Shown: one piece after another, positions 45,083-56,023 of the stretch | How positions within the stretch are numbered: position 1 is the stretch's first letter | How the letters are laid out: each line of letters begins with the position of its first letter | Source: Seiridium cupressi | Taxonomy: Eukaryota; Ascomycota; Sordariomycetes; Amphisphaeriales; Sporocadaceae | DNA: 64,000 nucleotides | Direction of reading: 5' to 3' | Assembly: GCA_036674765.1 (NCBI GenBank) | Contig: JARVKI010000039.1 | Span: forward strand, 310,001-374,000 | The notes under the pieces: model-generated | The model's database searches: none | What the model was told of the DNA's origin: nothing | What the model saw: the letters and a program-made list of their open reading frames with translations, nothing else | Position numbers and translations under genes: made by a program

Positions 45083-46336
45083 ATGAAGAGGGTAAGGATA
45101 GCAAGCCGATTGCTCGCTTCCGCCCCTAGGGCTGTACGGATACCGCGATCGACCCATCAGTTACCACTATGCAGCAGGAGGCATGCCAGCACGATACCCG
45201 AGCAGAATGGAGTCGATCCAATGAGCGAGATCAACCGGCAGCTATCTGAGGACGTGTTCGAGGAGCTGCCTGCAGATAAAGACCCCCAGAGGTCCATGCC
45301 ATTACCATCACCACCTCCCCAGAAAGCCAGAAACTCGGCAAAACTAGCAGCTTTGCATGCACGACTCTCACTCTCCCCCAAGATACCAGTCGAAACCCTT
45401 GCGCGAGCTTTGATTGACCCTTCAGCCGATGCTCATCCCAAATACAACAATACCAACCTGGCTTTTATCGGCTCTGCCCTCCTTCAGCATCATGCCTCCG
45501 AGTATCTGATAACGAAGTTCCCGCGCCTGCCCATGGCCATCCTGTTCGCAGCAATGAAGGGATATGTCGGGTCGCCAGTATTACACCAAGTTGCGCGCGC
45601 TTGGGGTGTCGAGTCGGCTGCGGCTCCTGGCGAGGAGGTCGACCCTGGTCTGCTGCAATTCGACATCGAGAAAGCCACTTTCAGGATGACAAGATGGGGC
45701 TATGTCCGTGCTGAGAGCGCTGAAATCCAGCGCTTCAAGTGGCGGAGAGGCATGAGCAGTAGAGTCATGTATGACGATGCGTTTGGTGAAATGGTCCCGG
45801 GTCAAAAGTCCGTTTCAGACAATACTGGGCAATTTGTGATCGACAACGAGCGAAACAATAAGGAAATGTTCATAAAGGACTTCCCCCAAAATGCACATGC
45901 CAACTTTGTGAGGGCGCTTGTTGGTGCCGTGTATCTACATTGTGGCCGGGAAACTGCTAAGAGCTTTATCAAGTCGCATTTCCTGTCGAGAAGACTGGAT
46001 CTGGAAAACCTTTTCGAATTCAAACTTCCGACCCGAGAATTGGCACGTCTATGCGCGAGAGAGGATTTCGAGCCGCCAGTGGCTAGACTAGAGAGTGAGA
46101 CCGGCAGACTGAGTAGGACGCCCGTCTACGTCGTCGGTATCTACAGTGGAAGGGATAAGCTGGGTGAGGGTACAGGATCGGATTTGGACTCTGGCAGAGT
46201 AGCAGCTGCCATCAATGCCTTGAAGGCATGGTACCTGTACAGTCCTGGTGAGGTCGGCGTGCCGAGCGACACACTTGCGGATGACGCCGAGCCGTGGAAG
46301 CCGGCATATGTGGACATTGGAGAGATTATCTCATAG
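45083..46336 (+). CDS. mrpl3: Mitochondrial large-subunit ribosomal protein mL44 (MRPL3)
   Basis: A single exon of 417 aa. The N-terminus MKRVRIASRLLASAPRAVRIP is a mitochondrial presequence. The body is the catalytically inactive RNase III-like fold of mL44: LAFIGSALLQHHASEYLITKFPRLPMAILFAAM corresponds to the RNase III helix bundle, and ANFVRALVGAVYLHCG corresponds to the second signature helix. The acidic catalytic residues of true RNase III are not preserved. A C-terminal dsRBD-like segment follows (PVYVVGIYSGRDKLGEG, then AAAINALKAWYLY). It is a structural protein of the 54S mitoribosome subunit. Length and layout fit the fungal family. Confidence 0.93.
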   Translation: MKRVRIASRLLASAPRAVRIPRSTHQLPLCSRRHASTIPEQNGVDPMSEINRQLSEDVFEELPADKDPQRSMPLPSPPPQKARNSAKLAALHARLSLSPKIPVETLARALIDPSADAHPKYNNTNLAFIGSALLQHHASEYLITKFPRLPMAILFAAMKGYVGSPVLHQVARAWGVESAAAPGEEVDPGLLQFDIEKATFRMTRWGYVRAESAEIQRFKWRRGMSSRVMYDDAFGEMVPGQKSVSDNTGQFVIDNERNNKEMFIKDFPQNAHANFVRALVGAVYLHCGRETAKSFIKSHFLSRRLDLENLFEFKLPTRELARLCAREDFEPPVARLESETGRLSRTPVYVVGIYSGRDKLGEGTGSDLDSGRVAAAINALKAWYLYSPGEVGVPSDTLADDAEPWKPAYVDIGEIIS

Positions 46337-47509
46337 GCTGCGAATGGTCTAAACAGGGTGACAGAACAAGCTGGGGCGAGGTGGTTCTGTTTGATGAGAC
46401 AGTTGGCCCGCCTGGAGATGGCTCCCAGCCGTCCGTGTAAAAAACTACAATTGTATCATCTGGGCGCGACAGCGAGCATCACCAGAGGGTAGAGGTCGAC
46501 CTGATTGTACTGGCCTCGTGTCAAAAATAATGTACCATAACATCATATCTCGCCAATATCTATCAAGGCACGAACTCAACTAGATGTAAATACAAGACTT
46601 CTTTGCCAACTCTAAATAGTATGAGTTGCTGACGGTCCCTTATCTATCCACTCCAAGTCAGACGTTAGAAGTGTGCACGCGTAGGCATCACTTTTGAGCT
46701 TGGATGATGCATTTGAAAACATGAAAGTGATCGACACAATTGACGATGAGGAGACCGGAAGACGAATATCAGCCGCCATTTTGCCAAACGAACGACAATT
46801 TGCTGCCCTTACCCTTGACAAGGCTCTGGTGTCTTCGCTCTCGGAAGAGACTGATCACCAGATGCATAGTACTGAATCCGAAGCGCCAACCCGAAGAAGT
46901 TCGATTAAAAACCTCATTAAGCCAATCACTTCGCAAGCAAGATGCATTTTGCTATTGGCTCCCGAGATAAATACGTCAATAGTGGTATGGGTTGGTTTAT
47001 ACCGCTTGGTTCAAGGACGACGCTGGCCCAGGGTGGTTCCACTTGTGTTCAACTACTAGACTAAGTAGCAACAAACAGACCTCAACTTATCCAAATGAGA
47101 AGAGTGCCTGATTTTCAAAGACACTATCAGAAATCTACCACCCGTGCGCCAACTCATTCCCAAGTTGTAAGTCGGAAATATAGCAACGTCGGCCTATTCT
47201 AATCCTGTGTAGGGCACCGTAGTGGATGGACCACTTCTCATTTTCAGGTCGAGAGTGACGAATAGAGAGAGAAACCAATCTTTGCTATCGGAGGCAATGG
47301 AGACGGAAGAGTTAACTAAGCGATTCAAGCACAGATACAATAAGATCCAGGATAGGAAAGCGAGTGGGAGAAAGGGAGGATACAGGAAACAAATGCAAAA
47401 AGGTATAAAGTGTATATAGTAATGGATATTCAGTCACGCGGTCACGAAGTGAGAAGATATACTTGAGCTAGCATCACGTAATTTGTCGAATTACAAATAT
47501 CATTCTGTT
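46337..47509. other. Intergenic, 1.2 kb, no gene recognised
   Basis: 3' flanks of mL44 and of the GST remnant. A 121-codon open frame at 46694-47059 looks partly protein-like but has no recognisable motif and no splice partners, so I leave it out. Confidence 0.45.
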
Positions 47510-48213
47510 CTAGAAACAACTCTTGAGTCCTTCCACCTCTAGAACCTTTCGCACAGCCTCTAATCCTTCGATTCTTTTCGCAATTCTTGTATACTCCTTG
47601 TACTTCTCTCCCATCTCGATTTGGATTTGTCTTCCCCAGCGATAAAACACGTACACATTGAGATCCACCACTGTCATTTCTTCGCCAACCATATATTGCT
47701 TTCCTCCAAGTCCCTGCTCGATTCTCGCAAAGGCCGTCTCAATCACCACTCGGCCTTTCTTCTGCACGGCCCCGTACGACTCTTCATGGTCGTCCACGAA
47801 TCGATACGGCTTCCACCAAGCCGCGAAGCCCAGCGAGTGGAACGTACCCGATAGGTACGCCAACCACTGGACGACCTGCGCCTTTTTCTAGCGCTGTTCT
47901 CCCAGGAGTCCTGCCGTTTCCTCCTCTTTCTTGGCACGGGTGGCAGAACCGGACTCCATACTGAGGTTGACGATGTACGATAATACGGCTGGCATCTCGG
48001 CGATGACGACTCCGTCCCCGAGTTTTTCAGAGCGGGAACATATCCCGTGGGGTTGACCTTTACGTAGTCTGCATGCGTGAACGAGCCGTCTGCTGCGGCG
48101 TATTTACCATTGGCGTCTGTGGCCATTGGGATGGCGCGAAAGGGGACGCCAAGGTGGTACAGTAAGATATGTGGGACTATAGAGCCGGAACCTTTCATCT
48201 AGTAGAATGTCAT
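47510..48213 (-). pseudogene. Glutathione S-transferase pseudogene
   Basis: Two halves of a fungal GST are clear. The N-terminal thioredoxin-fold part (GSGSIVPHILLYHLGVPFRA, then VNPTGYVPAL) and the C-terminal helical part (VVQWLAYLSGTFHS, AAWWKPYRF, KQYMVGEEMTVVDLNVYVF) align to one protein but not in one frame. Lesions on the gene strand are a TAG at 48201-48199 four codons after the likely ATG (48213), a +1 shift at a five-A run (48027-48023), and a TAG at 47890-47888. No GT-AG intron bypasses them, so the gene is dead unless the assembly is wrong. Fungal GSTs conjugate glutathione to electrophiles and often sit near metabolite clusters, but this copy is 10 kb from the peptide cluster. Confidence 0.8.
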
Positions 48214-49385
48214 GGTTGGTGCTGGAGTAGCCATCGTGGACTTGGCTGGAAGGAATTTGTACAAGGCCGGGATCGAGAGTGTAGAAGCGACCGGTATCTT
48301 GTTGTTGCTAACGTACAATTTGGTAGTTTTCCATAGCTACAAAAGCAATATATCCTGCTTATATAGGAATACATTACTTGATCTGAATGATTTTCTATAC
48401 CCCTACAATCGCAGGATTTTGGCATCGTCGTCATGCTTGCTGCCTGGTTCAGTTTTATGCTAGCATATCCCGAAATATGCAAGCCTAGTAGCAAAATTTA
48501 TATAGAAGTTATGTATCCTTTCCGATATTTTGTACCAGACAACTGCTGGAGCCTTGATTTGTTAGGACTAGATGACAACAGGGCTCGTCTAAGTGTTTAC
48601 ATAAGCATCGCGACGTCTGATAGACCCGGGGTAAATTACATTCGGTCTCACTTGCATTGCCTCCGCGGAGTTGTATTGATTTAAATGCTTGTATTACAAG
48701 TTGTATCTACTGACTTTCTGTTTGGGGAGACATCAACATATGTGGCATAGCTGTCTAAAAAGCTAGGATCCACTTGACCGCTTTGCTACCATTGAGTCAT
48801 CAGATTCGGTTTGAGTCCGGTTGCATATCATGTCACATGACTGTTGTTCGTATCAATGTGAGGGTGCTCCAATATAATCACCACCCAGACCGGTAAGCCT
48901 TACAGCTTTTCACAGCAAAGTCTTGATCTTTACAGTTGGCCTGAAACGACTCGTTAGCTAAAGGTGGAATATTATACCACCAAACCAATATAGCCACTTA
49001 GCCTCTCTGTAGTCTCGAACGTCACCTGCTCTTAGCCCTTTCTAAACAACGCTTAGATTGGACGCGCGAAAATTGAGCGTTCCAGTCGCTTGAATAAGTC
49101 TTCCTGGTGAAGGTTGTCAAACACGGAGAGCAGATCGTTGATCCGGAACTGTGGATTGTTTTTTGGAAATACAGCCAGCCAATTACAGCATCGGGACGAC
49201 TTGGTTTCGCTAGCATCTTGGATTTCTATTCAAGCTGCTGGCCGCTCATACTAGGATACCCACACACCCACGAGACAGCCTTGGGCAACCTCCCGCTCGT
49301 GCATACGGAAGCGGCGGTTAGTCCGCCATAGGCTCAAGATCATAGGCATGATTCTTGCCTTACATCCAGCCCTGGAACGCCGAGG

Positions 49386-50260
49386 GTGAGCTCAGATCGG
49401 GGTAGCTTCAGACTGTGCGGCACGTTTTCCACCCATTGCAATATGCACATGTTTCTTGTTGAAAAACAGAAACAGTTCGAGATGAGAGACCCGGTGGAAC
49501 CGCCCAGGCTGATGGAGGTTTGGCCGCGGCACGTGGGTTTCAACCCTGAAGCACAATACGACTTCTATTGGACAGCTGCACGTCAGCAATGAACTGAGGG
49601 GCAAGGTCCCTTAAGGCTTTCATGGAGAGAATGAATGCTCTGAATGGCTTACATTAATAAGCTACTACCCCCCCCTCGTGGTTGCATCGGGACGGGTTGC
49701 GAGCTGTATGTACACCAGTGTTTCGACCTTGCTTGAGTGGTCAGAACGATTCATGCAGTCTAGCAATTGACAAGATCGACTGCTGTCCGGACGAGATTTC
49801 TAAAATGGAAGAGTCTTACCGCCGTGCGTGTAAGGAAGCAGGATACCACCCACCAAAATGTGGATCAAGTATTGAAGACAATAATGCGGGGTTGCTCTGC
49901 AGAAGGGGCTTTCACATCCAAGGGCCACGGCTGACAATTCCAGATAATATTTCTGGATCATGGTTTCCAAAAGTTGTGAGGACGTGGACCGGACCCCCAA
50001 GCCATCTCGAACCTATTGTATCGAAACCATTATAGCTGAAAAGCTAGATGACGGAGATACCACCTAGCAAATGCGTGGACTTAAAGCATAATGTTACCAC
50101 TACTGAAACCATTGAATCCCTGTGTCGCTCCGGACGGCTGGGGTGTATGAGGAGAAAAGAGCCTCAGGAGGTTGAGTGGATTACTGATGAGCTTATGGCA
50201 CCGACCATTCATTGCATTAAGGCAATTCCAAAGTCGATATCGAAGCATAAGGACGAGTAA
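49386..50260 (+). other. Possible degraded or unrecognised coding region
   Basis: Three open frames in a row have protein-like, Cys- and Glu-containing composition: 49386-49592 (PRHVGFNPEAQYDFYWTAAR), 49682-50035 (DKIDCCPDEISKMEESYRRA) and 50048-50260 (EWITDELMAPTIHCIKAIPK). They lack a common start, and I could not join them with convincing introns. They may be exons of one unknown gene or remnants of one. No family is recognised. Confidence 0.2.
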
Positions 50261-50602
50261 GCAAGTTGCTGTGGTTGGGCCCCATGGAGGGCCATGCGCC
50301 CGTGGAAACAGTGGCGTGTTCATGCAGATACCGGTAGTTGTCGACTCGCATTGGCGTATTGAGATATGTAGACACGAAGCGTTGAAATTGACCCATTCAG
50401 CACGGCTATTGTTGGTGTGAGGTGGCTTGGAAACTCAACGTTTAGTAATAAGTCGAAACTTTCTCGATGATCATCGAAAGCTTGGCTTTTCTGGCCTGAT
50501 ATGAGCGAGAAGCTCATCACTCTCATGACATTTCATAGTTGCTGAATATACGCAATATATTCAAAAACAATCCGGGATCATTCCCGAGACAGTGATAATA
50601 AT

Positions 50603-50619
50603 AAAAAAAAAAAAAAAAA
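50603..50619 (+). repeat. Poly-A run (17 nt)
   Basis: A homopolymer preceded by AATAATAAT-type sequence, in a gene-poor region. No target-site duplication or retroelement body is recognised beside it. Confidence 0.8.
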
Positions 50620-52935
50620 TTTCAAGCGCGCAAACAAACAGGTCGGATTATGGGCAACAGTTGTTTCTGACAGTATATGCCAGGAATACTAGGGGAAGCG
50701 TGTCACGTGTCACTTTCCTCATTGATATCTAAGGTACAACCTAGCGCTCAGCATTACAATCCATTTCGATTCGAGGTGACTCAGTCAGTAAGCCCCCAGG
50801 ATCTGGCGATCGTCAATAATATGCTAAAATCTGATGGTAATGACTGCTCTTTGGTGTCGCGTGCTAAAGACTTTGCTGCGGCGTCTGTGTTATCAATATG
50901 AATCCATATAATGGTTTCTGCATTTCTCAGGTAGGAACCGTGAATACAAGAAGTTCGGCTTCCCTCCCGTACAATAGACAGAACGGGCCCAAGAATAGCT
51001 TGCGCCGTTTTGGGATCCTGTATGTGAGGGTGGTATGGATGCTATCATCGCAATCATGAGGATATTATACCACTAGCGCTAGTGACATTTACACCGAAAA
51101 ATATGAACATTGCGATCGCATTCCGTAGGTAATTACTTGCGAAATAAATGCATTTGGCGGCAAGAAAAGATTCGTAAGAGACGATGTTTGGATGACGGGA
51201 TTATAATTGCTTCTCGATGTCGTCGGATGATAAAAATCGTCTGGTAAATCCGAGTAGTATAAATAAATCGAGGCCAAAGCACAGCGGACGCGAATCATTC
51301 CTGGCTCTTCTCCTTTCGATGGAGCCCATCATCATCTTACCACATTGACTTTAAACCGGGTCGCGGCCGATCCCCCAGTAGCCAGGGGTGTTTTGAGGCA
51401 AGGTTTACCAGGATCCCTTGCCGCGTCAGAAATCCCCGTCTGGTCCTGAATTGGAGGTGCGCGCTGGGAACCAATGAGCGTGCAATCGCACCATCTGAGA
51501 CAATCCAATCTCTGAGGTTTTGCATGTGTCCTAGAACGTACTAGCGGGAGCATGTATGTCGAATTTATTTCCAGATGTTGTGAGGCCTCAGGAGTGATGT
51601 TGCTGCGCTGTTTGATGGTCACAATTCGATCGAGTTGTTCCCGTACCACTGAGAGGATAAATAAAGTCATCTTATAAAGTACAAAGATATATAGGGCATA
51701 CTACCACTGAGAAAGGCGAAAGCACATCCACGAACGACAAAAATGAAAGCAAAGCCAGCGCCCATACCTATGCAAAAAGGCTTATTCGATCCTGCCATCA
51801 GCCTTCTCTCAAGCCCTGCCTCTGGCCATTTTCAAAATAGGGCAAACTGCCGTGAATGGATCCTGGAATTCGAAATTCATCCACGAACAGAAGGATGCGA
51901 TTGGTAGCTCTCTGGAGGTGAGCAACAAGACTGACGGATCAGTGGTTGCAACAGCCCGACGACCAGGATGGTTGCTGCTTCAATTTAAAAACTGGAAGCG
52001 CGTTACCCAAGCCGGGCAAGCCCCGGTCGTGAGATCCCTGCTGGCTGCAACGCTAAACCGCCAGGGCAATGGGTCCCTCGAGGCCCTTCGCAGCTGTTTC
52101 ATGCCTCGATATACCAGCGGCTACATTGCCCAGCTGTCAATGAGAGGGCATGGGACGAGGGCATACCGCTCAATGCAGTGGCTCCAAGCATTGCGAGTTG
52201 AAATGATGTTAATACCGACGGCCAAACTGGCGTGAAAAGCATAATCGAGAGTGGGCGCGGCACAGCCCTGGCTGTCAGGTACAACAGCTGCAGCGGCCAC
52301 GATAGCTGGGCGGGTCTGATGCAAGCTGCAGGCCGCCTCCAGCGCCAGCGCCAGCAGGGACCACAAAGCGTAAAGTCCAGCGCCCAGCCATTCCACGTTG
52401 CCGACGACTGGCGCGCAGACCACTCCCAAACGACTCAGCACCTCCCACGTTCCAGTCCCGATTTTCCTCCTCCGTTTGTCCACCTACCTTCTGGTCGGCC
52501 AACATCACACACCACACCGCTGGGTGTGCACCACCGTTCCTTGGTCGTTTCCTCGCGTGTTCTAATTCTTCTCATTCGTTATTCACAGTTACTCCCTCGA
52601 GGGCTCGCCTGCTTACTCACGATAATACCCGTGTTGTAATACCGTCGCTGCCCGTGGCGACGCTAATTGAGATACCGCCGTTTATTTACTACTTATTCGA
52701 CGACATAATACTGTGAAATCGACAATGGAATGAACTTGCCGACTCGTCCTTAGACCATCCGAGAACGCTCTTTCCCATCAACCTGTCGCCATCCCGCTGT
52801 CTTGGTCTTGGAACAGCCAGTCCCAGCTGCGGTAAAGGTCAACAAGCGACAACGACGACACTCGATGTCACAACCCTAAGGTCCTACAACTCTTCCCCCC
52901 AACTACGCATCCCGAGGAAAGACGGCTGGGCGGCA

Positions 52936-54609
52936 ATGGCTTGCATCCCATTGTCCGGCTCTACGACCTGCCCGGCCTTCCAGTCGGCGTCGATATCAAC
53001 AAACACCACCCTCGTCCAAATCTACCCCTTCCTCCAGTACGTATCGGATAGGGCTTCGTTCGATTCACAGTTGGAATCTTATGTTCAGACGAGCTATGTT
53101 CAACAGAAATATCAGCAACTCCTAGGATGTGATGATGTGAATCTCACCAACACGTCTGAATTGTATGCGCGCTTTACGACTTCGGTTATTTGCAACGGCA
53201 TCGTCCAGAACTCCGTTAGCGATTGCGATCTGACCGGGACCGCGGCACGACCTCTGTGTGCCGATTCCTGTGCTCAGTTTGCCGAAAGTGAGGCCTATGT
53301 CATTTCGGACACTGATCTGTGCCGCAACCCCAACAGCGACACTGCCACCCAGATCCGTGCGGATTTCACCAACTGTGCTTTACCGGCAGACTCACTTTCT
53401 AGCTCTCAGTGTGTAACAGGCAGCTCCAACGAGCCAGATAACTGTGGATATGGCAACAGCACCCTTGGATTGTGCTCATATTGCTCGTCAGGAGGCATCA
53501 ATTCGACAGATACCTGCTGCTACAGCTCAAACGCCGAGAGCCTCTGCGCAAATGTCGCACTCCCTCAAATAACATCAACCATTACGCTCAGCGTTCCAAC
53601 GTCTACAGCTACTTCCGGCGCTTCTACCTCAGCTGGGAACGGGAATGGGCTCTCGGGAGGAGCTATTGCTGGTGTCGTTATTGGTTCGATAGCGGGACTT
53701 GCCCTACTCCTGCTGCTTGCTTTCCTGTGCATTAGACTTGCAGCAAAACGAAAACGGTCTAGCAGTCAAAAGGGCAGCATATTTAATCAGCCAGCGCCAT
53801 CGAGAAATGGACAGCCTCCCGTTGCGCAAATTCCGGCACCAGCCGCTGCTGCTGCTGCTCCCAAAGGCTACGAGGTTCTTCCAGGGGGGCGTATAGCCCG
53901 CATGTCAGCGTTGGAAGGACATTCCGGCGATTCACCGCCAAGACACGGCGGGTCCGGCGCAGCCGCCACCGCTGCTGGTGCTGCAGCAGGATATATGGCA
54001 AGTCACAGAAGGCGCGACAACCACTCATCTTCCGACGAGTTTGGCGATAGTCCGTCTTCAGACACCCCACGAGCTGGTATCTTACGACCACCTCCAACGA
54101 TGCGTCGGCATGGCTCTTTGTCCAGTGGCTCGATGTTGGCAGGCGACGATGCGCAGTCACCTACTAGTGCTGGGATGTCCTCGCCTCAGGGTATGGCCAG
54201 CCAACAATCGGAACAATTACCCTTCTTCAAAGACTACTACTCGCAGGATGATATACATCCAGGAGATCGTGTTGCCGTGCTCTGGGCTTACCAGCCTCGG
54301 GCTGCCGATGAATTTGCCTTGGATCGTGGCGACATGCTCAAGGTGGTAGGCATATGGGACGACGGTTGGGCGACTGGTATTCTGACGGATGAGCGTGCTG
54401 ACGAATGGGAAGCCCGGCGGCAAAACCAGAGAGATAGTGGCGTCTCCAACACATCAGGCCGAGGGCGAGATATTTCACCTCCCGTCAGTGGGGATATCAA
54501 AGCCTTCCCACTCGTGTGTGTCTGTCTCCCCGAGCATTGGAGGAAAACAATCGAAGGAGATGGGTCAACAGAGAGCGGATCGAGTGCTCATCAAGGCCAT
54601 CACGTTTGA
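52936..54609 (+). CDS. SH3-domain membrane protein with Cys-rich ectodomain
   Basis: A single exon of 557 aa. The first about 210 residues are Cys-rich with many NxT/S sequons (e.g. NTT, NLT, NST), ending in a Ser/Thr linker, so they are probably extracellular or lumenal, although no classical cleaved signal is obvious. A transmembrane segment lies at about 243-268 (AIAGVVIGSIAGLALLLLLAFLCIRL), followed by a KRKR stop-transfer. The cytosolic part is Pro/Ala/Ser-rich, with an Ala tract from GCT/GCA repeats, and an SH3 domain at about 446-525 (VAVLWAYQPRAADEFALDRGDMLKVVGIWDDGWATG). The layout recalls yeast Fus1 and other fungal SH3 membrane proteins that organise polarity or signalling. Orthology to Fus1 is not claimed. 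Confidence 0.88.
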   Translation: MACIPLSGSTTCPAFQSASISTNTTLVQIYPFLQYVSDRASFDSQLESYVQTSYVQQKYQQLLGCDDVNLTNTSELYARFTTSVICNGIVQNSVSDCDLTGTAARPLCADSCAQFAESEAYVISDTDLCRNPNSDTATQIRADFTNCALPADSLSSSQCVTGSSNEPDNCGYGNSTLGLCSYCSSGGINSTDTCCYSSNAESLCANVALPQITSTITLSVPTSTATSGASTSAGNGNGLSGGAIAGVVIGSIAGLALLLLLAFLCIRLAAKRKRSSSQKGSIFNQPAPSRNGQPPVAQIPAPAAAAAAPKGYEVLPGGRIARMSALEGHSGDSPPRHGGSGAAATAAGAAAGYMASHRRRDNHSSSDEFGDSPSSDTPRAGILRPPPTMRRHGSLSSGSMLAGDDAQSPTSAGMSSPQGMASQQSEQLPFFKDYYSQDDIHPGDRVAVLWAYQPRAADEFALDRGDMLKVVGIWDDGWATGILTDERADEWEARRQNQRDSGVSNTSGRGRDISPPVSGDIKAFPLVCVCLPEHWRKTIEGDGSTESGSSAHQGHHV

Positions 54610-56023
54610 GTATCTGAGCGGCCACCTGCGTAGATCCTACAACTGGTGGAAAAGACAGAAACTCAGCGAGGATGTTTATGCTGTCGTCAGCGCAACGTCT
54701 TGCAGTCACCCCGGATCCCAGTATCTTCCTTCGTAAACTCTCCTGTTTCGCATTGTTCTGGAGTTCCATGGTTTCTGGATAATATTGAGCGCATTCACGA
54801 GACGATCGGACCGGGTATTTCGCCTGAGCAAAATCAGCCACAAAATGCACTCCGCCTCCTCCCCTGTCCATACATCTCGGCCCAATGTGCCATATTTCAA
54901 AACCCCCCTTGCGCATAGATACAACTTTTTGCATTACCGCAACAACAAGCCTAATGCCTTCTTTTCTACCACGACTAATTCATGGACTTCTCACGACATC
55001 GCCTCGGATCAGGTTTTCGACCGCGAGCTTTTTCGACGCCCACCATGGTGGTGCTCATCTGCTGTCACGCGGCAATTTACACGAGATGAAGAGATGCGAC
55101 CAGACCGTACTAATACCACGATCACACTTTGCGCCCTCCCATTTTGAATTTTGTTGTTTTCTATATACCCAGGAGGCGTTTCAAGAAGGCGGATTGTGCA
55201 GGGGAGGGCCAATGTCGTGCAATTCAATTCGGATAGGGGAGATCAGATGAGAGTAGCAGGGAAGCTCAGCTACGGTGCTGTATGTTAGATGAATGGAAAC
55301 ACCAAGACTGAAGATGTTTACTATCTTCAGCCACTACAAACACTCTTACGCATCTGGTTTTGTGATTTGTCTACACACTGTGACCAGGTCTTCGCACCAC
55401 TTAAACTCCTTCAGCAATACGACACCATGCAATGTCAAATGCATCCATCTTCTGAACTACCCCAGCTTGAACCCTTTGGAAAGCTGACCGTGCTGCTTGT
55501 TTGTTCAAATTATCCCTATCTACCGAATCCTTTACTTACCTACTAGCGACCTGAGTAAACATCAAAGAGTGAAATGAGGAGTATTTCGTCAACAGGTCCA
55601 GTACTAGGTCGGTCTACTAGGTCGGTCTCCCATGCATTCAAAGTGAGTCTTTACCTTCGTGTAAGTCCCATGAGCCTAGATGTATCATTTAGGAGGGGGA
55701 GATTTAGAGCGGGTGCCTCTTTTAGCGTCCAGGCGTTGGAGAGCCCCACATATCCCCAGAGCGCGTGAGTTACGTCAGGGGACTAAATAGGCGGCCACGG
55801 GGAATGGGCGATCGTCGACTCGCATTTACTCTCCAGCCTTGCGCCTCGGCCTTGTTTACTTCGAATCAACAACGAATGATCTCCTTTTGGACTATACTGT
55901 TTCCTTTTCCTGGAGTGAGAAGTTCGACGGATATGAGCTTGCTTTCACTTCAAAGATGAACTCGAGCTGCCGCAATCGACTCCCTCATCGGTAGCTCTGC
56001 CGGTGTGAAGCTCCTCGCCCGCC
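54610..56023. other. Intergenic, 1.4 kb
   Basis: 3' flank of the SH3 gene and promoter of VPS15. It contains a 13-bp tandem duplication (separate entry). No gene is recognised. Confidence 0.5.
55603..55628 (+). repeat. 13-bp tandem duplication
   Basis: ACTAGGTCGGTCT occurs twice head to tail upstream of VPS15. Confidence 0.85.

Larger units (their letters stand above)
48214..52935. other. Gene-poor stretch, 4.7 kb
   Basis: No confident gene. Only short open frames occur (largest about 135 codons). Base composition is ordinary, without transposon ends or long repeats that I can see. The right end is the upstream region of the SH3 gene. A possible degenerate reading region (49386-50260) and a poly-A run (50603-50619) are listed separately. 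Confidence 0.5.

Noticed and set aside
46694..47059. 121-codon plus-strand frame
   Set aside because: No motif, no homologous-looking block, no splice partners.
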